From contig JANXWB010000010.1 in assembly GCA_025351345.1 (NCBI GenBank), positions 86,330 to 150,329 on the forward strand: a stretch of 64,000 nt of DNA, in the 5' to 3' direction. The stretch is from Synechococcales cyanobacterium GL140_1_metabat_312 (lineage in GTDB: Bacteria; Cyanobacteriota; Cyanobacteriia; Leptolyngbyales; Leptolyngbyaceae). A program made the translations under genes and the position numbers. Below the pieces are notes generated by a model. It saw nothing but the letters and a program-made list of their open reading frames with translations. It was not told the origin of the DNA and did not search any database. This document shows, piece after piece, positions 35,616 to 45,057 of this stretch (its first letter is position 1; every line of letters begins with the position of its first letter).

Positions 35616-36908
35616 CTAACCCTGATACACCTTGCCATTGGGCATCGTGGCCCCTTGAAGCTTTGCTCCAATCATCTTCACCATCACCCGATCGTTAAAC
35701 CCCACCTTCGCGCCTTCCAAATTTGCCCCACGCAGATCCGCCCCGCTCAAATCCGCCCCAATCAGATTAGCGTCCTTCAAGTTGGCATAGCGCAAATTGG
35801 CTTCTAGCAGATTGGCCCTAAATAGATTAGCTTGGCTCAGATTTGCGCCTTCCAAGGTGACTCGATGCATAAAGGCATCACTCAAATCACTACCCCGCAG
35901 ATTTGCACAGGTTAAGTCTCGGTTCGACAAATCTTTCTCCTTTAAATCGCGACCACTCAAATCAAGACCCGATCGGCTAATGGGCGGTGGATCAGGAATC
36001 GGCGGTGGAGGCGGTTTGGGAGCTTGTTGTTTGGGAGAAGTTTTAGTAACTTCTGGGCCTGGACGAGGCCATGGACTAGAGCCTAACGGTTGACGAGATG
36101 ACGATTGACCAGATGTAGACTGGCTGGGACCATAATAGCTTGACTGACTAGACGACGACTTTGACTGAGCGCTTTGAGGCTGCGGGGAGGACTGCTGTGT
36201 TACTTGAGGTGTTGGCTGCGGCTGCGGCGTTGGTTTAGGGGCTTGGGATTCGGTTGTGTTGGGCGATCGGTGATATTCCGGGCGATAGCGGGACTGTGCG
36301 TAATAATCTTGATTTGACGATGAATTTGTCGAATTGGTTGAGGACTGACGCTGAGCATCCGTTGCAGAATTGGACTGGGATGAATTGGACTGGGATGTGG
36401 ACTGATTTTTGGCTTGCGCGTTCTGAGTACTTTGAGACTTGTCTTGCGCGCTAGTTTGGCCCTGACTGCTAGTCTGATTAGTCTGACCAGCAGATTGCGA
36501 TCGGTAACTTGAAGCCCCACTTGAAGCCCCACTTGAAGCCCCATGATAGGCACCGTAGTAGGACGACTGATAATAGGCGGATGCTTGCTTTGAGGAGGAG
36601 GACGATCGGGTGTCGGCTCGTTGCTTAGCCGCATAATAACTATCTTGATAGGAACTCGCCTGACCTTGTGCGCTTGACGAACCTGAAGGCGGCGCTTTCC
36701 GGGCGTTAATTTGCTCCCTTAAGTAGTCACGAGCATGATTGATCTCTTTAATTTTTTCTTCTGCAATTTGAAGAAGCCGATCATTCTCCTTAGGAAGCCG
36801 ATCGGGATGCCACACAATCGCCAGATCTTTATAGGCACGGTTCAGGTCTTCCAGCGACGCGCCTACCTTCAATCCGAACAGTTGATAACAGCGATCCAGC
36901 TCACTCAT
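35616..36908 (-). CDS. J-domain protein with Ser/Gln-rich linker and C-terminal pentapeptide repeats
   Basis: 430 residues from the ATG at 36908 (MSELDRCYQLFGL). The N-terminal J domain (~1-65) keeps the HPD motif (IVWHPDRLPKEND) needed to stimulate DnaK ATPase. A ~220-residue Ser/Gln/Tyr/Pro-rich disordered linker follows with YYGAYHG and ASSGASSG-type repeats. The C-terminal ~110 residues are pentapeptide repeats of the A(D/N)Lxx type, forming a quadrilateral beta-helix. A J domain fused to pentapeptide repeats through a long disordered linker would recruit Hsp70 to an unknown partner. It lies just downstream of a DUF2949 gene. Confidence 0.85.
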   Translation of the reverse strand: MSELDRCYQLFGLKVGASLEDLNRAYKDLAIVWHPDRLPKENDRLLQIAEEKIKEINHARDYLREQINARKAPPSGSSSAQGQASSYQDSYYAAKQRADTRSSSSSKQASAYYQSSYYGAYHGASSGASSGASSYRSQSAGQTNQTSSQGQTSAQDKSQSTQNAQAKNQSTSQSNSSQSNSATDAQRQSSTNSTNSSSNQDYYAQSRYRPEYHRSPNTTESQAPKPTPQPQPTPQVTQQSSPQPQSAQSKSSSSQSSYYGPSQSTSGQSSSRQPLGSSPWPRPGPEVTKTSPKQQAPKPPPPPIPDPPPISRSGLDLSGRDLKEKDLSNRDLTCANLRGSDLSDAFMHRVTLEGANLSQANLFRANLLEANLRYANLKDANLIGADLSGADLRGANLEGAKVGFNDRVMVKMIGAKLQGATMPNGKVYQG

Positions 36909-37065
36909 AGACTTCACTTCCCCACCCATACGGCTATAAGTCCCCGATCGGTGTTCGATAAGGTCTATCCAGTGTAAACGGTAGATTTAATAAAAAGTAG
37001 CGCTGTGCAAATTAAGTTTAGAACTGAGTACGAGAATCTACGCCAAAAGCAAGACAAGAGAAAAT

Positions 37066-37254
37066 CTAGCGCGCCGAATCAAGCCAATCATAGATTCGAT
37101 CGAGTTGCTCCAACGAAACTAATCCGTACTGCCACAAGATCATAGGCAATGGTTCAAAATTGCCACTACGTTTGAGTGCGAAGTCAATGGCGGACGAGGA
37201 CATCGCCAAATCATTTTGTAAAAACTGAATTAAGTCTGGATAGATAGAAAGCAT
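37066..37254 (-). CDS. DUF2949 family protein
   Basis: 62 residues from the ATG at 37254 (MLSIYPDLIQFLQNDLAMSS). The frame is open to 37365, but the extra 37 residues look unlike the family and no RBS supports either start. Conserved part: FLQNDLAMSSSAIDFALKR and PLPMILWQYGLVSLEQLDRI, the pattern of DUF2949, a small cyanobacterial family of unknown function. It is all-helical and probably cytosolic. It lies between the J-domain gene and a DUF192 gene. Confidence 0.75.
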   Translation of the reverse strand: MLSIYPDLIQFLQNDLAMSSSAIDFALKRSGNFEPLPMILWQYGLVSLEQLDRIYDWLDSAR

Positions 37255-37480
37255 TAAACTATACCCGTAACCACTTGAAGAATAAAGAGAAAAATCTAGG
37301 AACAACCGCAATGGACGGGGCACGACGCTTAAAACTATTACTGACAAAATAATTTCAACCATCACGATCGGACGTTAACAAAGATTACTGGCTTCCCCCA
37401 ATCAGGTGAAAGTCGTGAAATCACGATAAGGAACTTCTGTAAAGCTTCTGTAGAACTGAAGGGATACTAGCACAAATGTT

Positions 37481-38083
37481 CTATTTTGATACGGTAGTAT
37501 TACTAGGGACGATCGTGGCCGGATCACCCACCTTAATTCCAAGCTCTAGCGCCCGTCCCGATCGCAACTCAAGCACGTTATCAACATCACCTTGCGGACC
37601 GTAGACTGGGCAGTCTGGCGTGGTACAAGACGGAACGGAGGGCGCTATTGCCTTCACTTTTCCTTGATATAAAAACACCATATCGAGAGCAACAGGCACA
37701 TTTTTCATCCAAAATGTCACCGGACGCGCCGGAGTCATAGGAAACAGCATCCCTCGATCATCTGGCAAAGCAGGACGATACATCAATCCCGTGGCTTGCT
37801 CTTGGGGCGATCGAGCGATTTCTAGATTGAGAGACTTTCCACCGATCGTTATTTTAGAGGTGATAGGAAGAATTGTTCCGGTGGATGGAATAGTAGCAAT
37901 ATTGGAGACAATGGCCGTCGGGCTAGTCGCTGGGGATTGCGTTGTGGCACAACCGACCAACAGAAGTTGTACTATAAACAGCAGGATACAACCTCCTAGA
38001 ACTCGACTCGATCGGCTCAGGAATAGAAATTGATTAATTGGAAGGCGATCGGATAAATCTTGGTTAAAACGTCTAGCAGACAT
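37481..38083 (-). CDS. DUF192 family lipoprotein
   Basis: 200 residues. A long basic N-terminus precedes a hydrophobic segment and lipobox (FIVQLLLVGC, Cys ~46), so it is probably an exported lipoprotein. The DUF192 domain (~75-195) shows ARSPQEQATGLMYRPALPDD, RGMLFPMTPARPVTFWMKNV, PVALDMVFLYQGKV and ALELGIKVGD. The biochemical role of DUF192 is not settled. The insertion PSCTTPDCPVYG contains a CxxxxC pair. It precedes or follows the NblR-like gene in the same orientation with a 120-bp gap. Confidence 0.85.
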   Translation of the reverse strand: MSARRFNQDLSDRLPINQFLFLSRSSRVLGGCILLFIVQLLLVGCATTQSPATSPTAIVSNIATIPSTGTILPITSKITIGGKSLNLEIARSPQEQATGLMYRPALPDDRGMLFPMTPARPVTFWMKNVPVALDMVFLYQGKVKAIAPSVPSCTTPDCPVYGPQGDVDNVLELRSGRALELGIKVGDPATIVPSNTTVSK

Positions 38084-38202
38084 AGCTGTAGTATTGCGAT
38101 GGTTGCGATGATATTGAGGATGCCTAGATACTAACCGCAGAACCTAAAACCGCCAGAAATATTCCAGCGATCGCTGTCAAAGCACGTAACCGCCATTTCC
38201 CA

Positions 38203-38919
38203 CTACAGCTCTCGCAATACATAGCCAACCCCACGAACTGTCTGAATTAATCGTTTCTCTCCCTCTTCTTCGATCTTCAAGCGCAAATAACGAATGTATA
38301 CCTCAATCACATTCGATTCGCCGCCAAAATCGTAGCCCCAAACGTTTTCTAAAATTTGTTCACGTTTAAGAACTTCTCGGGCATTTTCCATCAAATATTT
38401 CAGCAAATCAAACTCTTTGGTGGTCAAATCAATAGTGCGACCGTTGCGGGACGCTTGACGAAGACCAAGATCAAGTTTGAGATTTCCATAGCGTAGAACT
38501 TTCTGAGGCAGAACTTCGATGCGCAAATAATGCTGCACCAACCGAATAAAGCTATCGCCTTGATAGGGTTTTAAATAATAATCATCGGCACCCGCCTCTA
38601 AACACATCACCCGATCGTCCACACTATCTTTCATCACTAGTAGCAAAACAGGAAACTGCATCCCATTTCGCCGCAGTTTCGCACAAAATAAAAGTGCTGA
38701 ATCTCCACTCAAGGCTCGATCGACAACAACCAGCGATGGGTTACGCGCTTCAATCTGCGCCAATGCTGCCATAACATCCTGCGTGACAATACAAGGGTAG
38801 CCAGCATCCTGTAAGTCTTGTCTCAGTTGCGTGGCGAGTTGATCATCCGGTTCCACCACAAGAACGTAGGGCGACATTGATAGGGAGGCGTGGCTGGAAT
38901 TTTCCTTTAGCGTTTGCAT
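38203..38919 (-). CDS. OmpR-family response regulator, NblR-like
   Basis: 238 residues. The receiver domain (~17-132) has acidic residues EPDD (23-26), phosphoacceptor Asp67 in SLVVVDRALSG and the late lysine in ADDYYLKPY. The winged-helix DNA-binding domain (~138-236) has LTTKEFDLLKYLMENAREVL and VIEVYIRYLRLKIEEEGEKR ending in GVGYVLREL. The VVDRxLSG and VMCLEAGADDY features and the position next to NAD kinase resemble cyanobacterial NblR, which controls phycobilisome degradation under nutrient stress. The exact orthology is not proven, and RpaB-type regulators are the alternative. Confidence 0.7.
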   Translation of the reverse strand: MQTLKENSSHASLSMSPYVLVVEPDDQLATQLRQDLQDAGYPCIVTQDVMAALAQIEARNPSLVVVDRALSGDSALLFCAKLRRNGMQFPVLLLVMKDSVDDRVMCLEAGADDYYLKPYQGDSFIRLVQHYLRIEVLPQKVLRYGNLKLDLGLRQASRNGRTIDLTTKEFDLLKYLMENAREVLKREQILENVWGYDFGGESNVIEVYIRYLRLKIEEEGEKRLIQTVRGVGYVLREL

Positions 38920-39012
38920 GGCGTTCTCCAGATTTAACCGTTATTTACGATCGCACTTTGAATACTAATACTTTGAATACTAATAATTAAAAACTAGTTA
39001 AGATTTTTTCCC

Positions 39013-39918
39013 TCAAGGCGTTGGCTTTGCAACATGGGCGCGCCCCCATCCTAGCTTTTCTCGGAGCAGATGGAAAAATTCTGGGGTCCGAAGCCGAATA
39101 AATCGAGCGAGATAGGGCGATTTTTGTATGGTGACACAATCATCGGGCAGGATAAAGCAACCTGCATTGCCATCTGCCACCATCACGAGACGATTTTGCA
39201 TGGCCGGATAAATAGTGATGGGTTCAGTATTGCTAAAAACCAAGGCCCGCGAGGCTAAGGAATGGGGACAAATTGGCACTAGACACATGACTGGAATCCC
39301 CGGCGTAATCACCGGGCCACCTGCTGACAGAGAATAGGCGGTCGATCCGGTCGGAGTCGCAACAATCAAGCCATCAGCAGCAATGTCTACTCGGCTATAA
39401 CTCCCCACCTTCACTTCAAAATGACACATACTCGTCAGGGGTTCACGGTGAATTACCATCTCGTTTAGACATAACGCTTCCCACAACAAAGTCCCCGATC
39501 GGATGACTTGTACCGTCAGCATCGTGCGTTCTTCGACTTGATAATCTCCAGCTAAAACAGGTTGAATAGTTGTTTTTAAATCATCCGTCATGACTTCAGT
39601 CAAAAAACCAAGATGCCCCGTATTAACCGTCAGCAAGGGAATTCCACAGGGAGCAACCTGACGCGCCGCCGATAGAACAGTCCCATCACCACCTAAAACA
39701 ATGGCGAATTCCATATCCGCATCAAATCCCGGTGGCACTAGGCTATGAATAGGGGTGTACGTGACTGGTTTCGACTCCGATGAATAGCCTAAAATACCGC
39801 CAACGCCTGTAGCCAAAACGACATCCCACCCCGACTGTGCAAACACCTCCTGAAGCAGACTAGCTGCATTGCAAGCTCTGGGCTTTTGGTCATTGTAGAT
39901 AATGCCTGCTTTTGGCAC
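39013..39918 (-). CDS. nadK: NAD(+) kinase
   Basis: 301 residues from a GTG start at 39918, chosen because AGGGAG stands about 10 nt upstream and the product then starts [10 protein letters not shown] as in the family; an ATG at 39945 would add nine residues. Motifs: [15 protein letters not shown] (GGDGT), [31 protein letters not shown] (the ATP/NAD-binding loop) and a C-terminal DDxxxIQKSP stretch. It phosphorylates NAD to NADP, the electron acceptor of photosynthesis. It is next to the NblR-like regulator in the same orientation. Confidence 0.96.
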   Translation of the reverse strand: MPKAGIIYNDQKPRACNAASLLQEVFAQSGWDVVLATGVGGILGYSSESKPVTYTPIHSLVPPGFDADMEFAIVLGGDGTVLSAARQVAPCGIPLLTVNTGHLGFLTEVMTDDLKTTIQPVLAGDYQVEERTMLTVQVIRSGTLLWEALCLNEMVIHREPLTSMCHFEVKVGSYSRVDIAADGLIVATPTGSTAYSLSAGGPVITPGIPVMCLVPICPHSLASRALVFSNTEPITIYPAMQNRLVMVADGNAGCFILPDDCVTIQKSPYLARFIRLRTPEFFHLLREKLGWGRAHVAKPTP

Positions 39919-40009
39919 GATCGTTTGTCTCCCTAAACGCCTCAAACGACGCTAAATATCAATAAAAAACAAAACCAACGTTGATCCCGTTAGGTCGTAG
40001 CCTTTAACA

Positions 40010-41404
40010 CTAACACTCAGACTCGATTCCGTTCAGATTAAGCTCAATCACAAATTCTGCGCCCTGACCCACTTGAGAATCACAATACAAGGTGCCACGA
40101 TGTTTCTCAACAATAATCTGACGAGCGATCGCTAACCCGAGTCCTGTTCCTTTACCGACTTCTTTGGTCGTAAACGATTGATCAAAAATACGTGCCTTCA
40201 CTTCTTCCGTCATCCCAGGTCCATTATCTGCAATAGAAATCAAAACCCGTTGCCCGTTTTCAGATAGTTTTGTACAAATTTTGATTCGATGAGGATTGGC
40301 TTTAAGGGTTTCAAAGCGACCCTCCTGCTGTGACTCTTCTAAGGCATCGATCGCATTCGCTAGTAAGTTTAGAAAAACTTGATTCAGTTGCCCTGCGTAA
40401 CACTTAATAGTGGGCAGGTCGGAATACGCTTTCACGACTTCAATTTCGGGTCGTATCTCATTGGCCAGTAGACGATGTTTAAGGATCAAGAGTGTACTGT
40501 CAAGACCTTGGTGAATATTGAAGGAAACCGGACGATCGCTGTCTGTTCGCGAGAAAATCCGTAAACTGGTGCTAATGTGTTCGAGCCGATTCACACCTTC
40601 CTGCATGGAACTGATCAATTTCGGGAAGTCTTCCCGCAAATATTCCAGATCAATTGCCTCCGTCTCTGCACAAATGTCTGGGTCAGTTATCGGATATTTT
40701 TCTTGATACAGGTTGATTAGGCCAAATAAGTCTTGGATGTAATTTTTTGCAGGACGCAAATTACCAGCCAGAAAACCTAAGGGATTATTAATTTCATGAG
40801 CAACCCCGGCCACAAGATTACCCAAAGCTGACATCTTTTCAGATTGAATCAGTTGCAGTTGTATGTGCTGAAGTTCGTGAAATGCTTGTTCGGCTCGCTC
40901 TTTTTCCTGAAACAGCTCAGCGGTTCGTTCTTGAACACGCACGTCTAAGGCTTGATTGGTCTGCTCTAGCAATCGTTTTGCTTGGTGTAACTCCAGTTCT
41001 GACTGTTTACGAAGGGTAATATCCGTTGCTAGTAGAGTGTACTGGCTGACGATTCCCTCTGAATTGGAAATAGGCTGTCCATCCATCAGTAGCCAAGATT
41101 GAGTCAGATTTCCTTCCTGTTGATACGCAAACTCAAACTTAAAGCTTTCTCCTTTAATCAGTTGCTCCCGAATGTAGGTTTGCTGCGGCAGGTGCTGAGC
41201 ATTCTGAGAGAGAACTTTAAAAAACTTTTGCCCAATCAACATCTCACAGGACTGGTTGTTGTCCATGCAGAATACTTGATTCGCCCATAGCAATCGTCCC
41301 GATCGATCGATCAGTGCCATGTGTAAATCTTCGCGATCGGCAAGTGACTGTCCCACAATTAAAGGGAAATCAATACAGGAATCGAGACTAGAGGTTTGTG
41401 GCAT
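40010..41404 (-). CDS. PAS-domain sensor histidine kinase (soluble)
   Basis: 464 residues without membrane segments. An N-terminal PAS-like domain (~15-135, ending LLATDITLRKQSELE) leads into a coiled coil (~136-190), HisKA with SALGNLVAGVAHEINNPLGF (His203), and an intact HATPase: NLLANAIDALEES (N box), ISIADNGPGM (G1), FDQSFTTKE (F box) and GKGTGLGLAIARQI (G2). It belongs to the NtrB/HEINNP type of cytosolic kinases. Three nucleotides separate its ATG from the arsC stop upstream, so both are co-translated. No cognate response regulator is adjacent. The signal is unknown; the arsC link hints at arsenic or oxidative cues. Confidence 0.93.
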   Translation of the reverse strand: MPQTSSLDSCIDFPLIVGQSLADREDLHMALIDRSGRLLWANQVFCMDNNQSCEMLIGQKFFKVLSQNAQHLPQQTYIREQLIKGESFKFEFAYQQEGNLTQSWLLMDGQPISNSEGIVSQYTLLATDITLRKQSELELHQAKRLLEQTNQALDVRVQERTAELFQEKERAEQAFHELQHIQLQLIQSEKMSALGNLVAGVAHEINNPLGFLAGNLRPAKNYIQDLFGLINLYQEKYPITDPDICAETEAIDLEYLREDFPKLISSMQEGVNRLEHISTSLRIFSRTDSDRPVSFNIHQGLDSTLLILKHRLLANEIRPEIEVVKAYSDLPTIKCYAGQLNQVFLNLLANAIDALEESQQEGRFETLKANPHRIKICTKLSENGQRVLISIADNGPGMTEEVKARIFDQSFTTKEVGKGTGLGLAIARQIIVEKHRGTLYCDSQVGQGAEFVIELNLNGIESEC

Positions 41405-41407
41405 AAG

Positions 41408-41836
41408 TTACAGAGCGTCTCGTCTACCAGCAACGTAGGCTAGCAAAATCTGGCCGATATCGTCGCGAATTTGGCGAAATACCATCAGTTTTTCCTGTTC
41501 CGTTCCTTTTGCCGAAGCAGGATCTGGAAAACCAAAGTGATGGCGCTTAGTTGAAGCGGGCAAACTCGGACAACTCTGATCAGCGTGGCTACAGACCGTG
41601 ATTACCGTATCGATCGGTTCATCAAAGAACGTATTGAGGTGCTTACAGGTGTTGACAGAGATATCAATCCCAATTTCTGACATGACTTTGACTGCCAGTG
41701 GATGAACCTCAGCCGCAGGATTCATACCTGCACTGTGAGCCTCAAATAAATCATCGGCTAATTCTCTCAAAAACCCCTCAGCCATCTGGCTACGGCAAGA
41801 GTTGCCTGTACAAAGAATGATCAGGCGGTGTTTCAT
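41408..41836 (-). CDS. arsC: Arsenate reductase, LMW phosphatase type (ArsC)
   Basis: 142 residues from the ATG at 41836 (MKHRLIILCTGNSCRSQMAE); an ATG at 41851 adds five residues. The P-loop CTGNSCRS gives the nucleophilic cysteine and arginine of the low-molecular-weight tyrosine phosphatase fold. VCSHADQSCPSLP supplies further cysteines and HHFGFPDPAS the general-acid Asp. Such enzymes reduce arsenate to arsenite with thioredoxin or glutathione/glutaredoxin. No arsR, arsB or acr3 is nearby; the partner gene is a histidine kinase 3 nt downstream. Confidence 0.9.
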   Translation of the reverse strand: MKHRLIILCTGNSCRSQMAEGFLRELADDLFEAHSAGMNPAAEVHPLAVKVMSEIGIDISVNTCKHLNTFFDEPIDTVITVCSHADQSCPSLPASTKRHHFGFPDPASAKGTEQEKLMVFRQIRDDIGQILLAYVAGRRDAL

Positions 41837-42097
41837 GGTCTGAGAAGACATGGGACTATTTAACAGAGAAGGGTTAAAACCGCTGCCTTTACAAGCAACT
41901 TTATACCAAAGTAACTAAAATTATGGACTACGCCTAGTCTCAATGCTGACATTTATCCCTAAAGTCTTACTGAGACCGATCGCCCCTCCCAAAAAACTGT
42001 AGTAGTAATCAGTAACGCTAGAATTTTCATCACGAGATCTGGACGATCGCCACCAACAATCAACACCAGAAATCGTATTAAAGCTAGCTAGAACAAA

Positions 42098-43075
42098 TTA
42101 GAACCAAGACATTTTTTTCTTGACTTTCTTTTTGTTTGCTTTCTCCATGGCGTATTCAATTTCCTTGAGCTTTTTCATAATGCGGCTGAAGTAATCCTGC
42201 ATGTACTCATCTAGGCTCGACATTTCAGACTCTTTCAGTCCAAAGGTCTTGTAGGTTTCATCCATGTTTGCAGTCAGCGGATTTCCCGTCGCAATCACCT
42301 CCGCAAAAGACAACCGATCGGCCACATTCCAACTCCACTCAAAAAAGCGAGTTAATCGACGGGTAATGCGAATCACCTCAATGGGAACTTGGCTTACTTT
42401 TGCATCCCTATTTGACAACCGCTCACAGAGATTAATAATCTCATAGCCGTCCCAAGCACGGTTTCCGACCACTGGAAAAGTTTTCTTGCCTGTCTCTGGA
42501 ACTGTTAAGGCTTGAACCCCAAATTTCGCAACATCGATAGTATCCATAAACGCCATGGGGGCGGTTTTACCGATGACCCATACGGATTGGGATTCCAGAA
42601 CTGGAATAGCATATTGCCCAATCAAGCCCTGCATGAATCCACATGGACGCAGAATGGTGTAGTTCAGGCCAGATTCTTTAATGAACTTTTCGGTGTGGCT
42701 CTTGATGTCCATCAGTGGGACAGATGGATGCTTTTCGCAATCGAGAATTGAATAGAAGATGTACCGATCGCAGTTTGACTTTTGGATTGCTTGGATCAGA
42801 TTAACTTTTCCATCCCAATCCACTTTGCGAATACTTAATGAATCAGATGCCCGCGCTGTCGCCGCATCAATAACCGCTGTCACCCCATCAAGTGCTTCCG
42901 TCAAGGTGTCCGGCTCTAACAGATTTCCATAGACTAGTTCCGCACCCCATTCCTTTAGAAATGCAGCTCGCTTATAATTACGGACGAGACAACGAACCTC
43001 GTGGCCTTCATCCAAAGCGCGGCGCGTCACCTGTCTTCCCAGTGTGCCGGTAGCACCTACGACTAAAATGCTCAT
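42098..43075 (-). CDS. ycf39: Ycf39-type photosystem II assembly factor (atypical SDR)
   Basis: 325 residues from the ATG at 43075 (MSILVVGATGTLGRQVTRRA). NAD(P)-binding motif GATGTLG, then EVRCLVRNYKRAAFLKEWGA, DGVTAVIDAATARASD, YIFYSILDCEKHPSVPLMDI and PCGFMQGLIGQYAIPVLESQ, the full Ycf39/HCF244 pattern. Ycf39 forms a complex with high-light-inducible proteins and chlorophyll synthase and delivers chlorophyll to newly made D1 during PSII assembly. The C-terminus is Lys-rich (KANKKKVKKKM). It lies downstream of petM on the same strand, a linkage I associate with cyanobacteria. Confidence 0.93.
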   Translation of the reverse strand: MSILVVGATGTLGRQVTRRALDEGHEVRCLVRNYKRAAFLKEWGAELVYGNLLEPDTLTEALDGVTAVIDAATARASDSLSIRKVDWDGKVNLIQAIQKSNCDRYIFYSILDCEKHPSVPLMDIKSHTEKFIKESGLNYTILRPCGFMQGLIGQYAIPVLESQSVWVIGKTAPMAFMDTIDVAKFGVQALTVPETGKKTFPVVGNRAWDGYEIINLCERLSNRDAKVSQVPIEVIRITRRLTRFFEWSWNVADRLSFAEVIATGNPLTANMDETYKTFGLKESEMSSLDEYMQDYFSRIMKKLKEIEYAMEKANKKKVKKKMSWF

Positions 43076-43281
43076 GTAGGGTTGTGACAAAATGTTAAAT
43101 TTCTCGTCAATTCTATCAGGGATTAGCGCATGAATCTGAGAAATGTAAACTTTTCCCTTGGAGCGATCGACCCCTATTATTTTCAGACATAAATTCTAGC
43201 CATAAAACGGACCCCGCTTTGTCATAAAACAGGGTCTTCTTCTTTTGACCAGAAGCAGTTTCAGCGAATGCTTTAAATGCT

Positions 43282-43386
43282 TTACTCTGGGCTTCCGCCT
43301 TGAAGTTTAAGCAGTGCATAGCCCAGCACTAGACCTATTGGAATAAGGACGATCGGTAGAATGGCGATGTTTAGGATTTCTCCCAT
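43282..43386 (-). CDS. petM: Cytochrome b6f complex subunit PetM (34 residues)
   Basis: A very short gene read on the minus strand from ATG 43386 to TAA at 43282-43284. The product starts MGEILNIAILPIVLIPIGLV, one membrane helix, and ends LLKLQGGSPE. The xGEIxNxAxL start and LLKxQG end are typical of PetM (subunit VII), a structural one-helix protein at the edge of the b6f complex. AGAGGA (43395-43400) stands 8 nt upstream of the start. ycf39 follows downstream in the same orientation, supporting the identity. A weak hairpin with GACCC/GGGTC arms lies past its end, near 43206-43235. Confidence 0.88.
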   Translation of the reverse strand: MGEILNIAILPIVLIPIGLVLGYALLKLQGGSPE

Positions 43387-43477
43387 GACTGGTTTCCTCT
43401 AGAGAATGAATTGATTCTTAAGAGTAATTCTAGACTAGTTAGGTTAAACCTGTTATGGAAACGCAAGAGATCGAAAA

Positions 43478-44506
43478 ATGGTAATCACTCCTAGAATCCC
43501 AAAACTTGTCATTACTATGGGAGATCCATCCAGTATTGGACCTGAGGTAATTTTGAAAGCGCTGGGTCAGGTGAGGCATGGAGAGGCAGAGATCACACTT
43601 TGCGGCGATCGGACGATTTTTCAGGATACCTATCAGCAGCTTTGTCGATCGGGTCTTGATGTTGCGGATCCAGAAGCGTATTCATGGTTAGAGGTCCCGA
43701 TCGATCGGACAAGCTTAGAAATCGGGGTGGGCAATGCGGCGAGTGGCGATGGTGGATTTCGGGCATTGGCAACGGCGATCGAGGCGACTAATCAGGACAA
43801 GTTTGATGCGATTGTGACGGCTCCAATCGCAAAGTCGGCTTGGAAGATGGCAGGGCATTTGTATCCCGGCCAAACGGAAGTTCTAGCCCAAATGTCGGGA
43901 TGCGATCGGTTTGGGATGGCATTTGTGGGCCGATCGCCGCAGTCAGGTTGGATTCTTCGGGCGTTGTTAGCGACGACGCATATTCCGCTTAATCAAGTCC
44001 CGATAGCGTTAACTCCGGCATTGATGACTCAGAAATTAGAACTCTTAATTGAACATTTACAGAATGATTTTCAACTGAAGACTCCCACAATCGCGATCGC
44101 GGGATTAAATCCTCATAGTGGAGAATTGGGCCAGTTAGGAATGGAGGAGATGAACTGGATCAATGGTTGGCTAGAAGAAATGCGATCGCGATTTCCAAAC
44201 GTGACGCTAATTGGGTTATTGCCGCCGGATACGATGTGGGTGAAGCCGGGTCAGGCGTGGTTTCATGGGAAAACTGATGGTGTGGCGGATGGCTTTTTGG
44301 CGTTGTATCACGATCAGGGTTTGATTCCAGTGAAGTTGATGGCCTTCGATCGGGCGGTGAATACGACGATCGGGTTGCCCTTTGTCCGCACGTCACCGGA
44401 TCATGGTACGGCATTTGATATTGCAGGAAGGGGGATTGCGGATGGGACGAGTATGGCGGAGGCGATCGGCTGGGCAGTGGAGTTGGTCCGATCGCGGTGG
44501 GAATGA
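43478..44506 (+). CDS. pdxA: 4-hydroxythreonine-4-phosphate dehydrogenase
   Basis: 342 residues, normal PdxA length. Signatures: [66 protein letters not shown] with a metal-ligand His, [20 protein letters not shown] (second metal His) and [20 protein letters not shown] (third). It oxidises 4-phosphohydroxythreonine in the DXP-independent branch of vitamin B6 synthesis; pdxJ is not in the window. It is divergent from petM with a 91-bp shared upstream region. Confidence 0.97.
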   Translation: MVITPRIPKLVITMGDPSSIGPEVILKALGQVRHGEAEITLCGDRTIFQDTYQQLCRSGLDVADPEAYSWLEVPIDRTSLEIGVGNAASGDGGFRALATAIEATNQDKFDAIVTAPIAKSAWKMAGHLYPGQTEVLAQMSGCDRFGMAFVGRSPQSGWILRALLATTHIPLNQVPIALTPALMTQKLELLIEHLQNDFQLKTPTIAIAGLNPHSGELGQLGMEEMNWINGWLEEMRSRFPNVTLIGLLPPDTMWVKPGQAWFHGKTDGVADGFLALYHDQGLIPVKLMAFDRAVNTTIGLPFVRTSPDHGTAFDIAGRGIADGTSMAEAIGWAVELVRSRWE

Positions 44507-44596
44507 GGGAATGAATAGGTCTAAGATTGTTCAACTGGCAACTACTGACAAATAGCTCCAATTTGTTTATGTAAAAGCACGATCGGAACCCTAACC

Positions 44597-45025
44597 ATGA
44601 ATACAACCGCTCAACCGCTCAAAATTGGAGACCTAGCCAAACGATCGCACGTCTCCGTCGGAACCTTACGCTATTACGAAAGTTTGGGCTTAATTATCCC
44701 GATCGATCGTGCGGCCAATAACTATCGTTACTACAGCCCCGAAACCCTACAACAAGTTCAATTTATTAAAAAAGCACAGGCGCTGAATTTCAGTTTGGCA
44801 GATATTCAAAACATTCTGAACCTTCGCAGCACAGGAGAATCACCTTGTAGTTTGGTTGACAAATTACTAAATGAAAAAATTGAACAGTTAGAACAACAAA
44901 TTCAAAGTGCGATTACCTTTAAACAAGAATTAGAGGTATTTCGCGATCGGGTCTCAAACATTCCGCCCACTGCTTCAAGCGATCCCACGATTTGTCAACA
45001 CATTAGCGCCGTCTCTCTGACCTGA
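44597..45025 (+). CDS. MerR family transcriptional regulator (possibly metal-sensing)
   Basis: 142 residues. N-terminal winged HTH of the MerR type (LKIGDLAKRSHVSVGTLRYY, ESLGLI) followed by NNYRYYSPETLQQVQFIKKA, a dimerisation helix (~80-115) and a short C-terminal tail. Two cysteines in plausible ligand positions, Cys in GESPCSLVDKLL and Cys-His in TICQHISAV, suggest a heavy-metal or redox ligand; the site is not the exact MerR, CueR or ZntR set. It lies 33 bp upstream of the activase-like gene in the same orientation. Its target promoter is not identified. Confidence 0.85.
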   Translation: MNTTAQPLKIGDLAKRSHVSVGTLRYYESLGLIIPIDRAANNYRYYSPETLQQVQFIKKAQALNFSLADIQNILNLRSTGESPCSLVDKLLNEKIEQLEQQIQSAITFKQELEVFRDRVSNIPPTASSDPTICQHISAVSLT

Positions 45026-45057
45026 TATAATTAATCCGTACTTCGATCGGTCTTGTC

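Noticed and set aside
43116-43319. 67-codon minus-strand frame near petM
   Set aside because: It overlaps petM in another frame and lacks an RBS; petM has RBS and family motifs.
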